A stretch of 64,000 nucleotides of DNA, from contig JADLBL010000015.1 in assembly GCA_020847735.1 (NCBI GenBank), positions 1 to 64,000 on the forward strand. The letters run 5' to 3'. Within the stretch, counting starts at the first letter, position 1. Every line of letters starts with the position of its first letter. Below are positions 37,109-44,239 of the stretch, one piece after another. Position numbers and translations under genes: made by a program. The notes under the pieces are model-generated. The model had not been told where the DNA came from. It did not search any database and saw only the letters and a list, made by a program, of their open reading frames with translations. This DNA is from Candidatus Eisenbacteria bacterium. Its GTDB lineage: Bacteria; Eisenbacteria; RBG-16-71-46.

Positions 37109-37186
37109 CGGAACGGAACGTAGCCCAGACCGTTCACCGACCGCCAGCCGGACGCCCGCCGGGTGGCTGCCCCGCGAAGCGAGGCC

Positions 37187-37696
37187 TCAGCCTTTCGCCT
37201 GCCTCGCGGCCATCTCCTCGCGCGTCGGTCCGTAAATGCCCGGCGGCGTTCCGCCGGCGAGGCGGCACATCAGGGTGAGTTGTCCGCGGTGGTGAATGGC
37301 GTGGTGCAGCAGCCAGCCCCACAGGACCTCCGACACGCTGACCGTCGTTCCCATCGGCGAGGCGAGTTTGCGTTCGAGCTCGGCGGGACCGAGAGCGGCG
37401 ACCTGCGCGCGGCTCGCGGCATGCACGCGCTCGTAGCCGCCCGCCAGCTCGGCCACGGTGCGGGGCTGCTCGAGCCCCGGGAGCTTGACCGTGAAGTCCA
37501 GCTTGCCGGTGGCCACGGAGTGCGCCATCACGGCGTCAATGCCCGCCAGGTGCCAGGCCTGCTCGGCGAGCGTGCGGCCCTCGGGGTAGGCGCGGAAGTC
37601 GTACTTCCCGGCCGGGAGCGAACGCAGGACACGCACGGTGCTGCCGGCCTCGTGGTCCCAGGTGGCGAGGAACGATTGCAGTTCGTGGGTGGTCAT
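37187..37696 (-). CDS. DinB-family protein
   Basis: 169 residues of a DinB/YfiT-like four-helix metalloprotein. Putative metal-site histidines: AWHLAGIDAVM (~47), and HHAIHHRGQL (~131-138). Ribosome site GGAAGGGAG six bases before ATG 37696. Proteins of this superfamily range from damage-inducible proteins of unknown activity to thiol transferases, so no reaction is assigned. A second DinB-like gene occurs at 48170-48787 but differs clearly in sequence. Confidence 0.88.
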   Translation of the reverse strand: MTTHELQSFLATWDHEAGSTVRVLRSLPAGKYDFRAYPEGRTLAEQAWHLAGIDAVMAHSVATGKLDFTVKLPGLEQPRTVAELAGGYERVHAASRAQVAALGPAELERKLASPMGTTVSVSEVLWGWLLHHAIHHRGQLTLMCRLAGGTPPGIYGPTREEMAARQAKG

Positions 37697-37779
37697 GGAC
37701 GGCTCCCTTCCGGTGGGTGACGCAGGGCGTGGATGAAGGCCGGCAGTATACGCCGCGGGGGTCGGCGGGGGATGCGCGG

Positions 37780-38598
37780 CTACGCGGGCGGCCGCGTCCC
37801 TTCGGCCCAGCAGATCGTGTACCAGAACGCCGCGTCCGCGCGGCGGGCGAACGACTCGAGCCCCGCGAGCGCGGCATCGAACTCCCCCGCCGACACGCCG
37901 CCGGTCTCGAGGATCGTCTCGCGCGCGCCGCGGAAGATGTCCGCGAGATTGGAGACGAAGGGGATGAACGACGGCTGGCCCGAGCAGGCGCCGAACGGCA
38001 GCAGTTCGATCCGTCGCGGCTCGAGCCCGGCGCTCGAGAGCAGTTGCACGAGCCGCCGGCCGACGATGGGATCGTGGCCGAGCCGGTCGTAGGTGCGCAC
38101 GTACGCGCGCCAGACCGCCGACACGCACGGCGGCTCGGGCCACAGCCGCAGCTGCTCGTGGTCGTCGTCCTCCAGGACGACGCGTCCGCCCGGCCGCACC
38201 GCGCGCGCCATGCCGGCGACCGCCGCGCCGGGGTCGCGCAGGTGCTCGAGCACGAAGCGGGCATGCGCGCAGTCGAAGCCGCCGATTTCGCCCTCGCCGA
38301 GCGGCAGGGCGAGCGCGTCGCCCTGGCGGAACTCCACGAGCGGGTCCTCGCCCGCCTCGCGGGCGAGCGCCCGCGCGCGCGCGAGCTGCTCCTCGCTGCG
38401 CTCGATGCCGAGCGTTCGCGCCCTCGTGACGCGCGCCACGTCGCGCGCGAACTGACCCAGCCCGCTGCCGACGTCGAGGAACGTCTCGCCCGCGCCCGGC
38501 GCGAGCGCCGCGAGCGAAGCGCGGTTGACGAGCGCGTTCAGGTCGGCGAGGCGCCGCTGTTCCCCGGGGTGCGTGCCGTGGACGTAATCGTTCGACAT
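37780..38598 (-). CDS. SAM-dependent methyltransferase
   Basis: 272 residues, class I methyltransferase fold: FLDVGSGLGQFARDVAR (SAM glycine loop, ~41), LGIERSEEQLARAR (acidic strand 2), FRQGDALALPLGEGEIGGFD, and CAHARFVLEHLRDPGAAVAG. The rest is helical with SGQPSFIPFVSNLADIFRG. Substrate not determinable. ATG 38598 chosen over a GTG three codons upstream. No operon partner is obvious; the gap to the YHS-like gene upstream is 37 bases. Confidence 0.88.
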   Translation of the reverse strand: MSNDYVHGTHPGEQRRLADLNALVNRASLAALAPGAGETFLDVGSGLGQFARDVARVTRARTLGIERSEEQLARARALAREAGEDPLVEFRQGDALALPLGEGEIGGFDCAHARFVLEHLRDPGAAVAGMARAVRPGGRVVLEDDDHEQLRLWPEPPCVSAVWRAYVRTYDRLGHDPIVGRRLVQLLSSAGLEPRRIELLPFGACSGQPSFIPFVSNLADIFRGARETILETGGVSAGEFDAALAGLESFARRADAAFWYTICWAEGTRPPA

Positions 38599-38635
38599 GC
38601 GGGTCACGCCGCTGCGTCGAGCCCGCCCGGGCGCA

Positions 38636-39160
38636 TCAGAGGACGCGCACGACCTCGTACTTCCTCGGATCGTCCACGAAGGCGGACTTGTTCGCCTCGG
38701 ACTCGAAGAAGTAGGGACCGCCGATCCACCAGGCGCTCGGCGTGAGGGACGAGGGCAGGAAGCGCCGGCCGCTCACGGGGTCCCGGACGACGCCGCACCA
38801 CAGGTGCGGCGCGCGCAGGAAGCGCCGCAGGTCGCGTTCGTTGGCGAACCGGTAGACCTCGCCGTTGACGCGGGACTGCAGGTCCGGCGACAGCGAGCCG
38901 AGCTGCGTCGGGTCCACCGGATCCCAGAGCGCGCGCTGCAGGTGAAAGAGCGCGAACTCCGAGTCCACGACCGGTCCCGACGGGACCGCGTAGGGCGCTC
39001 AGGTGAAGCGGGAGGAGGGCGGCGTGAGAGAGGCGCCCGCGGCAAATGCCGCGTGCGGCCCGGCAAACGCGAGTGCCAGGGCGAGGCCGCAACAGACGGC
39101 GGGGCGCCCCGACCGGGTCCTCGCGTGCTTCGTCCGGCGCGTGCGGAGCAAGGGGTTCAT
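38636..39160 (-). pseudogene. Secreted YHS-like protein gene interrupted by one in-frame TGA
   Basis: One 525-base frame runs from ATG 39160 to 38636 with a single TGA at 38999-39001. Before it lie 53 codons forming a good signal peptide (basic start, then CCGLALALAFAGPHAAFA). After it, from APYAVPSGPVVDSEF, come 121 codons with a YHS-like domain (GEVYRFANERDLRRFLRAP; DPVSGRRFLPSS; GPYFFESEANKSAFVDDPRK). GTG 38968 could restart translation, but that product would lack a signal peptide. A perfect 7-base-pair stem with a 3-base loop starts 10 bases after the TGA. Alternatives are a nonsense mutation, an assembly error or UGA recoding. YHS proteins are small metal-associated domains. Confidence 0.6.
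38972..38988. other. Stem-loop just downstream of the in-frame TGA
   Basis: Arms 38972-38978 and 38982-38988 are perfectly complementary (CGGTCCC/GGGACCG) around a 3-base loop. On the minus strand the stem begins 10 bases after the TGA, about where bacterial SECIS elements sit. GC-rich chance pairing is equally possible. Confidence 0.35.
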
Positions 39161-39201
39161 GGGCCGAAAGCCTACCATCCCCCGGCGGCCCGCGGGAATC
39201 G

Positions 39202-40023
39202 TCAGTCCAGGCGCTTCTTCAGCCGGATCGAGCCGTTGACCGTGCTCGCGCTGAGCTTCGCGCCGCCGTGCCCGACCGTGCCGTGCAGGTTGCGCGGCCC
39301 CCACCGGCCGGAGACCGTGACCGGGAAGTCGGTCTCGATCGAGCCGTTCACCGTGCTGCCGGTGAGATCGGCGTCGAAGGTCTCGGGCAGCCGGAGCGTG
39401 ATGCTGCCGTTGACGCTCGAGAAGTCGAGCCGGTCGTCCGCGGCGACCCGGCCGAGCGTGGCCCGGATGCTGCCGTTCACCGTCGCGGCCTCGCCGCCGC
39501 GCGACGTCTCGATGTCGCAGCCGCCGTTCACCGTGTGCGCACGGACCGGTCCGCTCAGGGCGCGCGCGGACACGCCTCCGTTGACCGTGTTGGCCGAGAA
39601 CCGGACGCCTGCCGGCACCCGGACCTGGAAATCCACCGTGACGTCGTTGTGACCGTTCCACGAGCGGCTCCGCCCGCCCGTGCACGCGCTGCCCTGACCC
39701 GGGTAGACGGCGCAGATCGTGATGCCGTCGGAGTCCTGGACGACCTCGATCTTCACGGTCGCGGGGTCGCTGCGCCTGCCACTCTTGTCGGCGACGACTT
39801 CGATGCGGTCGCCGCCGGCGGGCACGGCCGAAATGTCGCCGTTGACGCCGTTGATCTCGAGCGTACGTCCGGCGGCGATCGTCCCGCTCCAGTTCCACGT
39901 CTCGTGCCGGCGGCCGCTGTCGCCTCCGGCCCAGCCGTCCCGCCCGACGACCAGGCCGATGAGGGTCGCGCCGATGGCGGCGAACAGCTTCAGGGAACGC
40001 GAGCGCCCGAACGTCGTGAACAT
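39202..40023 (-). CDS. DUF4097-family envelope protein (second of pair)
   Basis: 273 residues. N-terminal membrane anchor or signal (RSRSLKLFAAIGATLIGLVV), then a right-handed beta repeat protein built on NGDI, TVNGGV and TVNGSI motifs, as in DUF4097 putative adhesins. The ATG shares one base with the stop of the previous DUF4097 gene (TGATG), so both are made together. A central CAVYPGQGSACTGG loop has two cysteines that could form a disulfide. Function in the family is unproven; association with ECF sigma factor genes suggests an envelope role. Confidence 0.85.
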   Translation of the reverse strand: MFTTFGRSRSLKLFAAIGATLIGLVVGRDGWAGGDSGRRHETWNWSGTIAAGRTLEINGVNGDISAVPAGGDRIEVVADKSGRRSDPATVKIEVVQDSDGITICAVYPGQGSACTGGRSRSWNGHNDVTVDFQVRVPAGVRFSANTVNGGVSARALSGPVRAHTVNGGCDIETSRGGEAATVNGSIRATLGRVAADDRLDFSSVNGSITLRLPETFDADLTGSTVNGSIETDFPVTVSGRWGPRNLHGTVGHGGAKLSASTVNGSIRLKKRLD

Positions 40024-41312
40024 CAACGATCCTCCTCCGGTTCGGGCGCGCTCGGGGGCGCGGGCGCCCTGTGGGTCCTGCCGGCTTTCGGCGCATGCGG
40101 GGCACCCGGGCCCCGCGGAGCGCGTGGCGCCGCCGTCGCCGCGGGGACCTCGGCCGGGCGCAGCAGCTGGATCTCGCCCAGAAAGGACTCGAGCTCGAGG
40201 GACGAACCGCCGTCGCCGAGCACGAAGTTGAACTTCTGGCCCTTGCGCCACGGTCCGATTTCGAGCGGGAAGGCGCTGCTGAAGCCGCCTTCGAAGGTCG
40301 CCACGGAAACGTCGACGCCCGCACCTACGGGAACGCCCACGACCAGGTTGCCGGCGTGGCTGGCGAGCCGGTAGCGGCCGCGCGGCTCGAAGGCGCCGCG
40401 GAAGATGACGGAGCCGTTCACCGTGCTGGCCTCGACGTTGCGCGACTTCGCGCGGGCGATGCGGATGTCGCCGTTGACGCTCTCGACGACGAGGGCGCCG
40501 CTCACGTCGGCAAGCTCAATCTCGTCGTTGATCGAGGAGGCCTCCAGCCCGCCGTCGCAGTCGAACGCGCGCACGGCGCCCTCGACGGACGAAAGCTGGA
40601 GCGGCCCGCGGGCGCCGCGCACCTCGACGCTGCCGCGAACGGACTCGGCTTCGATCGCCGCCCGGACACCCTCGACCGAGATGTCGGATTCCATGCCCGA
40701 AAGTCTCAGCACCATCCACTGCGGCACGGTGATCGTGTAGTCGGCGGCCGCCGGGATCCCCCTGCGGTCGAGCGTCTCGATCTGCAGCGTGCCGCCCGCC
40801 AGGCCGGCTGGCGGTGGCGTGCCGGCGACCTCCCCGCCGGAGCGCCGGGCCAATTCCGCGGCGCGCCTGCGCGCGGCCTCGGCGCGGTTCCGGGCCGCCT
40901 CGTCGCGCCGGCGCTGCAACTCGAGCTGGATGTTGAAACGGTCGCTCCGGTCGTGCTGGGCGACGACGCGCACCACGTCCTTGTCCCAGCCCTCGACGCG
41001 AATGTTGCCGGCCATGTTGTAAAGCTCGAGCGCCACGCCCCTGGGCACGGTGAGGAGGGTTTCGCTGCGGGCGCTGAACTCCCGTCGCGCGCCCGCCGGC
41101 GCCACCAGCTCGAGCCATCGCGGCGGGGATCCGGGGGCGTCCGCGCCGGGATCGAACTCGAACGAGAAGCCCGGCGAGACGAACACGGTGCCGTCGGCGA
41201 GACGGCGGACGAGCACGCTTCCGACGTGCCGTTCGATCACGACCGGCACGGGCACGGGCGGCGCCTGCGGCGCCGTGACCAGCAGGCCGAGCGCGAGGAT
41301 CGGTTCGAACAT
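40023..41312 (-). CDS. DUF4097-family envelope protein (first of pair)
   Basis: 429 residues. Short hydrophobic N terminus (MFEPILALGLLVTAPQAPPV) as a likely signal, a segment with PRGVALELYNMAGNIRVEGW, a charged helical insert rich in Arg/Ala/Glu (~135-165), then the DUF4097 beta-solenoid (SGMESDISVEG, ESVRGSVEVRG, ESVNGDIRIA, ASTVNGSVIFRG) and a Pro/Ala/Arg-rich tail. Third gene in the ECF sigma - anti-sigma - DUF4097 - DUF4097 row; it begins four bases after the anti-sigma gene ends. Confidence 0.85.
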   Translation of the reverse strand: MFEPILALGLLVTAPQAPPVPVPVVIERHVGSVLVRRLADGTVFVSPGFSFEFDPGADAPGSPPRWLELVAPAGARREFSARSETLLTVPRGVALELYNMAGNIRVEGWDKDVVRVVAQHDRSDRFNIQLELQRRRDEAARNRAEAARRRAAELARRSGGEVAGTPPPAGLAGGTLQIETLDRRGIPAAADYTITVPQWMVLRLSGMESDISVEGVRAAIEAESVRGSVEVRGARGPLQLSSVEGAVRAFDCDGGLEASSINDEIELADVSGALVVESVNGDIRIARAKSRNVEASTVNGSVIFRGAFEPRGRYRLASHAGNLVVGVPVGAGVDVSVATFEGGFSSAFPLEIGPWRKGQKFNFVLGDGGSSLELESFLGEIQLLRPAEVPAATAAPRAPRGPGAPHAPKAGRTHRAPAPPSAPEPEEDR

Positions 41313-41316
41313 GGCG

Positions 41317-42003
41317 TCAGACCCCCGCCAGTGAGGTGGCGCGCCGCATCAGCTCCAGCTTCCGGTGGACGTTCGAGGCGAAGTAGTTCCGCAGGTCCTG
41401 GTTCGCGGGATCGGCCGCGAGCGCGCGCCGGGCGTCCTCGGTCGCCTGCCGGATGAGCGTGAGGTTCTTCTCGAGCACCGCGATGGTCTTGGGGTCGAGC
41501 TTGCCCCGGCCCTTCTCGAGCGCGGTCTGCAGATCGGCGATCTCGCCCTCGACCGCGTCGGCGTCGAACGTGGCCAGCCGGGCCGGGCCGGCCGTGGCCG
41601 AGTCGGCGGCGGCCAGGCTCGGCGCGCTCCCATCCGCCGGGGTGCGCAGGAAGTGGACGAGGGTGACGGCGGACACGAGCAGCAGCGCGATGCCCGCCGC
41701 CATCGCCCAGGTCCAGGCGGTCGCGGGCCGGCGCGCCGGGAGTCGAGTCACGCGTCCGGACTCCGCGGACCGCCCGCTCGCGGATCCCGCCGGCCCGATT
41801 CGAGAAGCGATCCCCGCCCAGAGATCGTCCGGAACCGGCGGGTCCGCGAGCGCGCGGGCCGCCTGTTTCACCTGTCGCAGTTGCGCGAGAACGAGTCGGC
41901 AGTCCGCGCAGGATTCGAGGTGCTGCTCGAGCGCGCGGGACTCGGCGGCGCTCAGGTCGCCGTCGAGATGATCCGTGAGCAGGTTCGTCCAGCGGTCCGT
42001 CAT
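41317..42003 (-). CDS. Anti-sigma factor with zinc finger (zf-HC2)
   Basis: 228 residues. The N-terminal anti-sigma zinc motif ALEQHLESCADCRLVLAQL supplies His and two Cys; one central membrane helix (AWTWAMAAGIALLLVSAVTL, ~95-118); then an extracytoplasmic helical domain (EGEIADLQTALEKGRGKLD …). It should hold the ECF sigma factor encoded 17 bases upstream at the membrane until an envelope signal arrives. Gene order sigma then anti-sigma is the usual one. Confidence 0.92.
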   Translation of the reverse strand: MTDRWTNLLTDHLDGDLSAAESRALEQHLESCADCRLVLAQLRQVKQAARALADPPVPDDLWAGIASRIGPAGSASGRSAESGRVTRLPARRPATAWTWAMAAGIALLLVSAVTLVHFLRTPADGSAPSLAAADSATAGPARLATFDADAVEGEIADLQTALEKGRGKLDPKTIAVLEKNLTLIRQATEDARRALAADPANQDLRNYFASNVHRKLELMRRATSLAGV

Positions 42004-42020
42004 GTCCGCATCACGCCCTT

Positions 42021-42596
42021 TCAGGCCAGCACGCGCCGCAGCAGCATGCGCGCGCGATGGAGTTGCGCCTTGGTCGTGCCCGAGGTCACGCCCAGGGAGC
42101 GGGCGATCTCCTCGTGTTTCCAGCCTTCGACGTCGTGCAGCACGAACACCGTGCGCGCGCCGTCGGGCAGCAGGTCCATGGCCGTCTCGAAGTCGAGCCC
42201 CAGTTCGCGCCCCGACGGCCGCGCGGCCAGGCCTTCGAGCGTGTCGTCATCACCGAGGAACCGCGCCCGCTCGGTGGCCCACGAAGCGCGGCGGCTGAGG
42301 ATCAGGTTCACGGCCAGCCGGTGGAGCCAGGTCGAAAACTTCGCTTCGCCGCGGAACGTTCCGAGTTTGCTCCACACGCGGACGAAGACGTCCTGCGTCA
42401 GCTCGCCCGCCCGCTCGTGCCCGGCCATCCGCCGCGCCAGCGCGAACACCCGGCCCTTGTGCTCCTCGTACAGGCGCGCGAAGGCGCGCGCGTCTCCACG
42501 CGCGGCCAGTGCCACGTCGCTGGTCTCGAGGATCGGGGACAGTGCGGGCGCTTCCACGGTCGGAAGGGTCAGATTCCAGGTTGCCGTCGCCGCCAT
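42021..42596 (-). CDS. ECF-type RNA polymerase sigma factor
   Basis: 191 residues with region 2 (FARLYEEHKGRVFALARRMA, ELTQDVFVRVWSKLGTFRGE, FSTWLHRLAVNLILSRRA) and region 4 (LLPDGARTVFVLHDVEGW, HEEIARSLGVTSGTTKAQLH). Directs transcription of an envelope regulon, probably including its own operon. ATG 42596 preferred; a TTG two codons upstream is the alternative, and neither has a clear ribosome site. Confidence 0.93.
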   Translation of the reverse strand: MAATATWNLTLPTVEAPALSPILETSDVALAARGDARAFARLYEEHKGRVFALARRMAGHERAGELTQDVFVRVWSKLGTFRGEAKFSTWLHRLAVNLILSRRASWATERARFLGDDDTLEGLAARPSGRELGLDFETAMDLLPDGARTVFVLHDVEGWKHEEIARSLGVTSGTTKAQLHRARMLLRRVLA

Positions 42597-43110
42597 ATTC
42601 AACGGCTTGGACGGGCGGCGAGGACCGAAGGTTGGAGCATCGCGCGAGACGCGACCAGACGGCGCGAACCGGGCGCGGCGCGCCGCGCGACTGGCGCGGC
42701 CCAGGGCTGAAACTCTTGACGAGGCCTTGATTCAGGCCCGCGCCGGGCGGGCCGCCGCGAGCCGGAGGAGGGCCGGCCGCGGTCGGTCGTCAGGCAGGTC
42801 CGAGGCGGCGGGCCAGGCGGCCCACGGCGCCAAGGACGGCAACGGCCACCCGGTCGGCCACGCGCTCAAGGGCGGCGGCGGAGCGGGCACGGCGCCCGCT
42901 GCGGCCGGTGCTTCGCCGTTCACGACGGTCACGCTTCCCGCGCTTCATCGCTTCGAACTCCAGTCCTCGTGGTGCCGGTCGCCGGCTTCGTCGCGGCCGC
43001 CGCCCGCCCGACCGGGTGCGCGAGCCGCGAAGCTCCCGGAAGTCTTCGGCCGGGCGCTTTGCCGGGTAAAGGCCCGTTTCGAGCGGGGGTGGCGCGTGGC
43101 CATGACGTGC
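42597..43110. other. Intergenic region upstream of the ECF sigma operon
   Basis: 514 bases between the sigma gene start and the 3' end of the winged-helix regulator gene. No plausible protein (the only minus-strand frame is Ala/Pro-rich with no homology I recognise) and no confident promoter or hairpin. Confidence 0.5.
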
Positions 43111-43482
43111 TCAGCGCTCCCGCGTCGCGCGGATCAGCGCTTCCATGTGGTCGAGGTAGCGCTGCAGCGCACGCCGGCCGGTGGCGGTCAGCCGGAACTC
43201 GGTGCGCGGCACGCGGCCTTCGAACGACTTGCGGCATTCGACGTATCCGGCCTCCTCGAGGCGGCGCGCGTGCACGCTGAGGTTCCCGTCGGTGATGCGC
43301 AGCGCCTTCTTGAGGTCGTTGAACGCGAGCGCGGGGCTCACGGCCAGCGCGCTCACGATCGCGAGCCGCACGCGCTCGTGGATGACGCGGTCGAGGTCGT
43401 GGTGCGCGGCCGCCGCCGGCGTCGCGGCCGGCCCCACGCCGGCGCGCCGTCCCGCGCCCCTGCGCCGCGCCGCGTCAGCCAC
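43111..43482 (-). CDS. Winged-helix transcriptional regulator (HTH_34-like)
   Basis: 123 residues. A winged-helix domain covers ~30-115: HERVRLAIVSALAVSPALAF, NDLKKALRITDGNLSVHARR, LEEAGYVECRKSFEGRVPRT. This is typical of small MarR/PadR-like regulators transcribed with a membrane protein. GTG 43482 chosen; it overlaps the 3' end of the upstream membrane-protein gene by 8 bases, implying coupled expression. Target unknown, perhaps its own operon. Confidence 0.85.
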   Translation of the reverse strand: MADAARRRGAGRRAGVGPAATPAAAAHHDLDRVIHERVRLAIVSALAVSPALAFNDLKKALRITDGNLSVHARRLEEAGYVECRKSFEGRVPRTEFRLTATGRRALQRYLDHMEALIRATRER

Positions 43483-44116
43483 GGTGCCGCCGCGCGATCC
43501 AGGCGCCGAAGCCGACATGCAGCAAGCCGAAGCCGGAGCCGAGCAGCAGGTTCGCCCACGCCGGCGGCGCGAACATCGCGACCGCCCCGAGCGCCATGAA
43601 CGCGGCCCCCATCGCCGGCACGCTGCCGACCGAGAACGACCCGCCGCCCGCGACCGAGGCTCCGTAGAGGAGCAGCCACGTGCCGGGCAGCAGCGCGTTC
43701 GCCTTCGCGAGGATGAGCGCGGCCGAAACGATGGCGCCGGCGGCCGCCGGCGTCGCGAACGCGAGCATGAAGCGCCTGCCGATCGCGCCGAAGAGCGGCA
43801 CTTCGAGCCGCTGCGCCTTGAGCACCGAGGTGCCGACGGTGATCGCGATCGCCAGCAGCGCCTCGCCGAGCCAGACGATCAGCCAGCGGTCCGTCGCCAG
43901 GCTCCGCGGCGCGATTGCGGCGGCCACCAGCGCCGTCAGGCCGACGGCCACCAGCCCCCAGCCCGAGATCGAGGTGAACTCGGCGGCACGCTCGATCGCG
44001 CGGCGGATGTAGCGCAGATCGTCGGCCGCCCGCAGCGGCAGCGGAATGGGCGGCGGCGGCTCGTCGTGCTCGGGGCGGTCCGGGTTCACGGGCGGAATTG
44101 AAGCCGCGCGGCCCAC
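43475..44116 (-). CDS. Integral membrane protein coupled to the winged-helix regulator
   Basis: 213 residues with a Pro-rich soluble start, a helix (LRYIRRAIERAAEFTSISGW) and about six hydrophobic segments (WGLVAVGLTALVAAAIA; WLGEALLAIAITVGTSVL; and four more). No named family or catalytic motif recognised. Both candidate starts, GTG 44116 and GTG 44089, lack clear ribosome sites. Overlap with the downstream regulator gene suggests a sensor/regulator pair, but this is inference. Confidence 0.7.
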   Translation of the reverse strand: MGRAASIPPVNPDRPEHDEPPPPIPLPLRAADDLRYIRRAIERAAEFTSISGWGLVAVGLTALVAAAIAPRSLATDRWLIVWLGEALLAIAITVGTSVLKAQRLEVPLFGAIGRRFMLAFATPAAAGAIVSAALILAKANALLPGTWLLLYGASVAGGGSFSVGSVPAMGAAFMALGAVAMFAPPAWANLLLGSGFGLLHVGFGAWIARRHRG

Positions 44117-44239
44117 TCCTCGTCAAGTACTTTGTGCTGCCAAGCGAGCCGCGGTGCGGCCGAGGCCGGCGATTCGCGTTCCGCGCCCGTGGCCGTGCGT
44201 CTCACCTTCGCGCGGCGAGGCTCGATCGTCCGGGCCGCG

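Noticed and set aside
42732-42932. 66-codon minus-strand frame upstream of the ECF sigma gene
   Set aside because: Ala/Pro repeat-like product without a ribosome site or recognisable fold.
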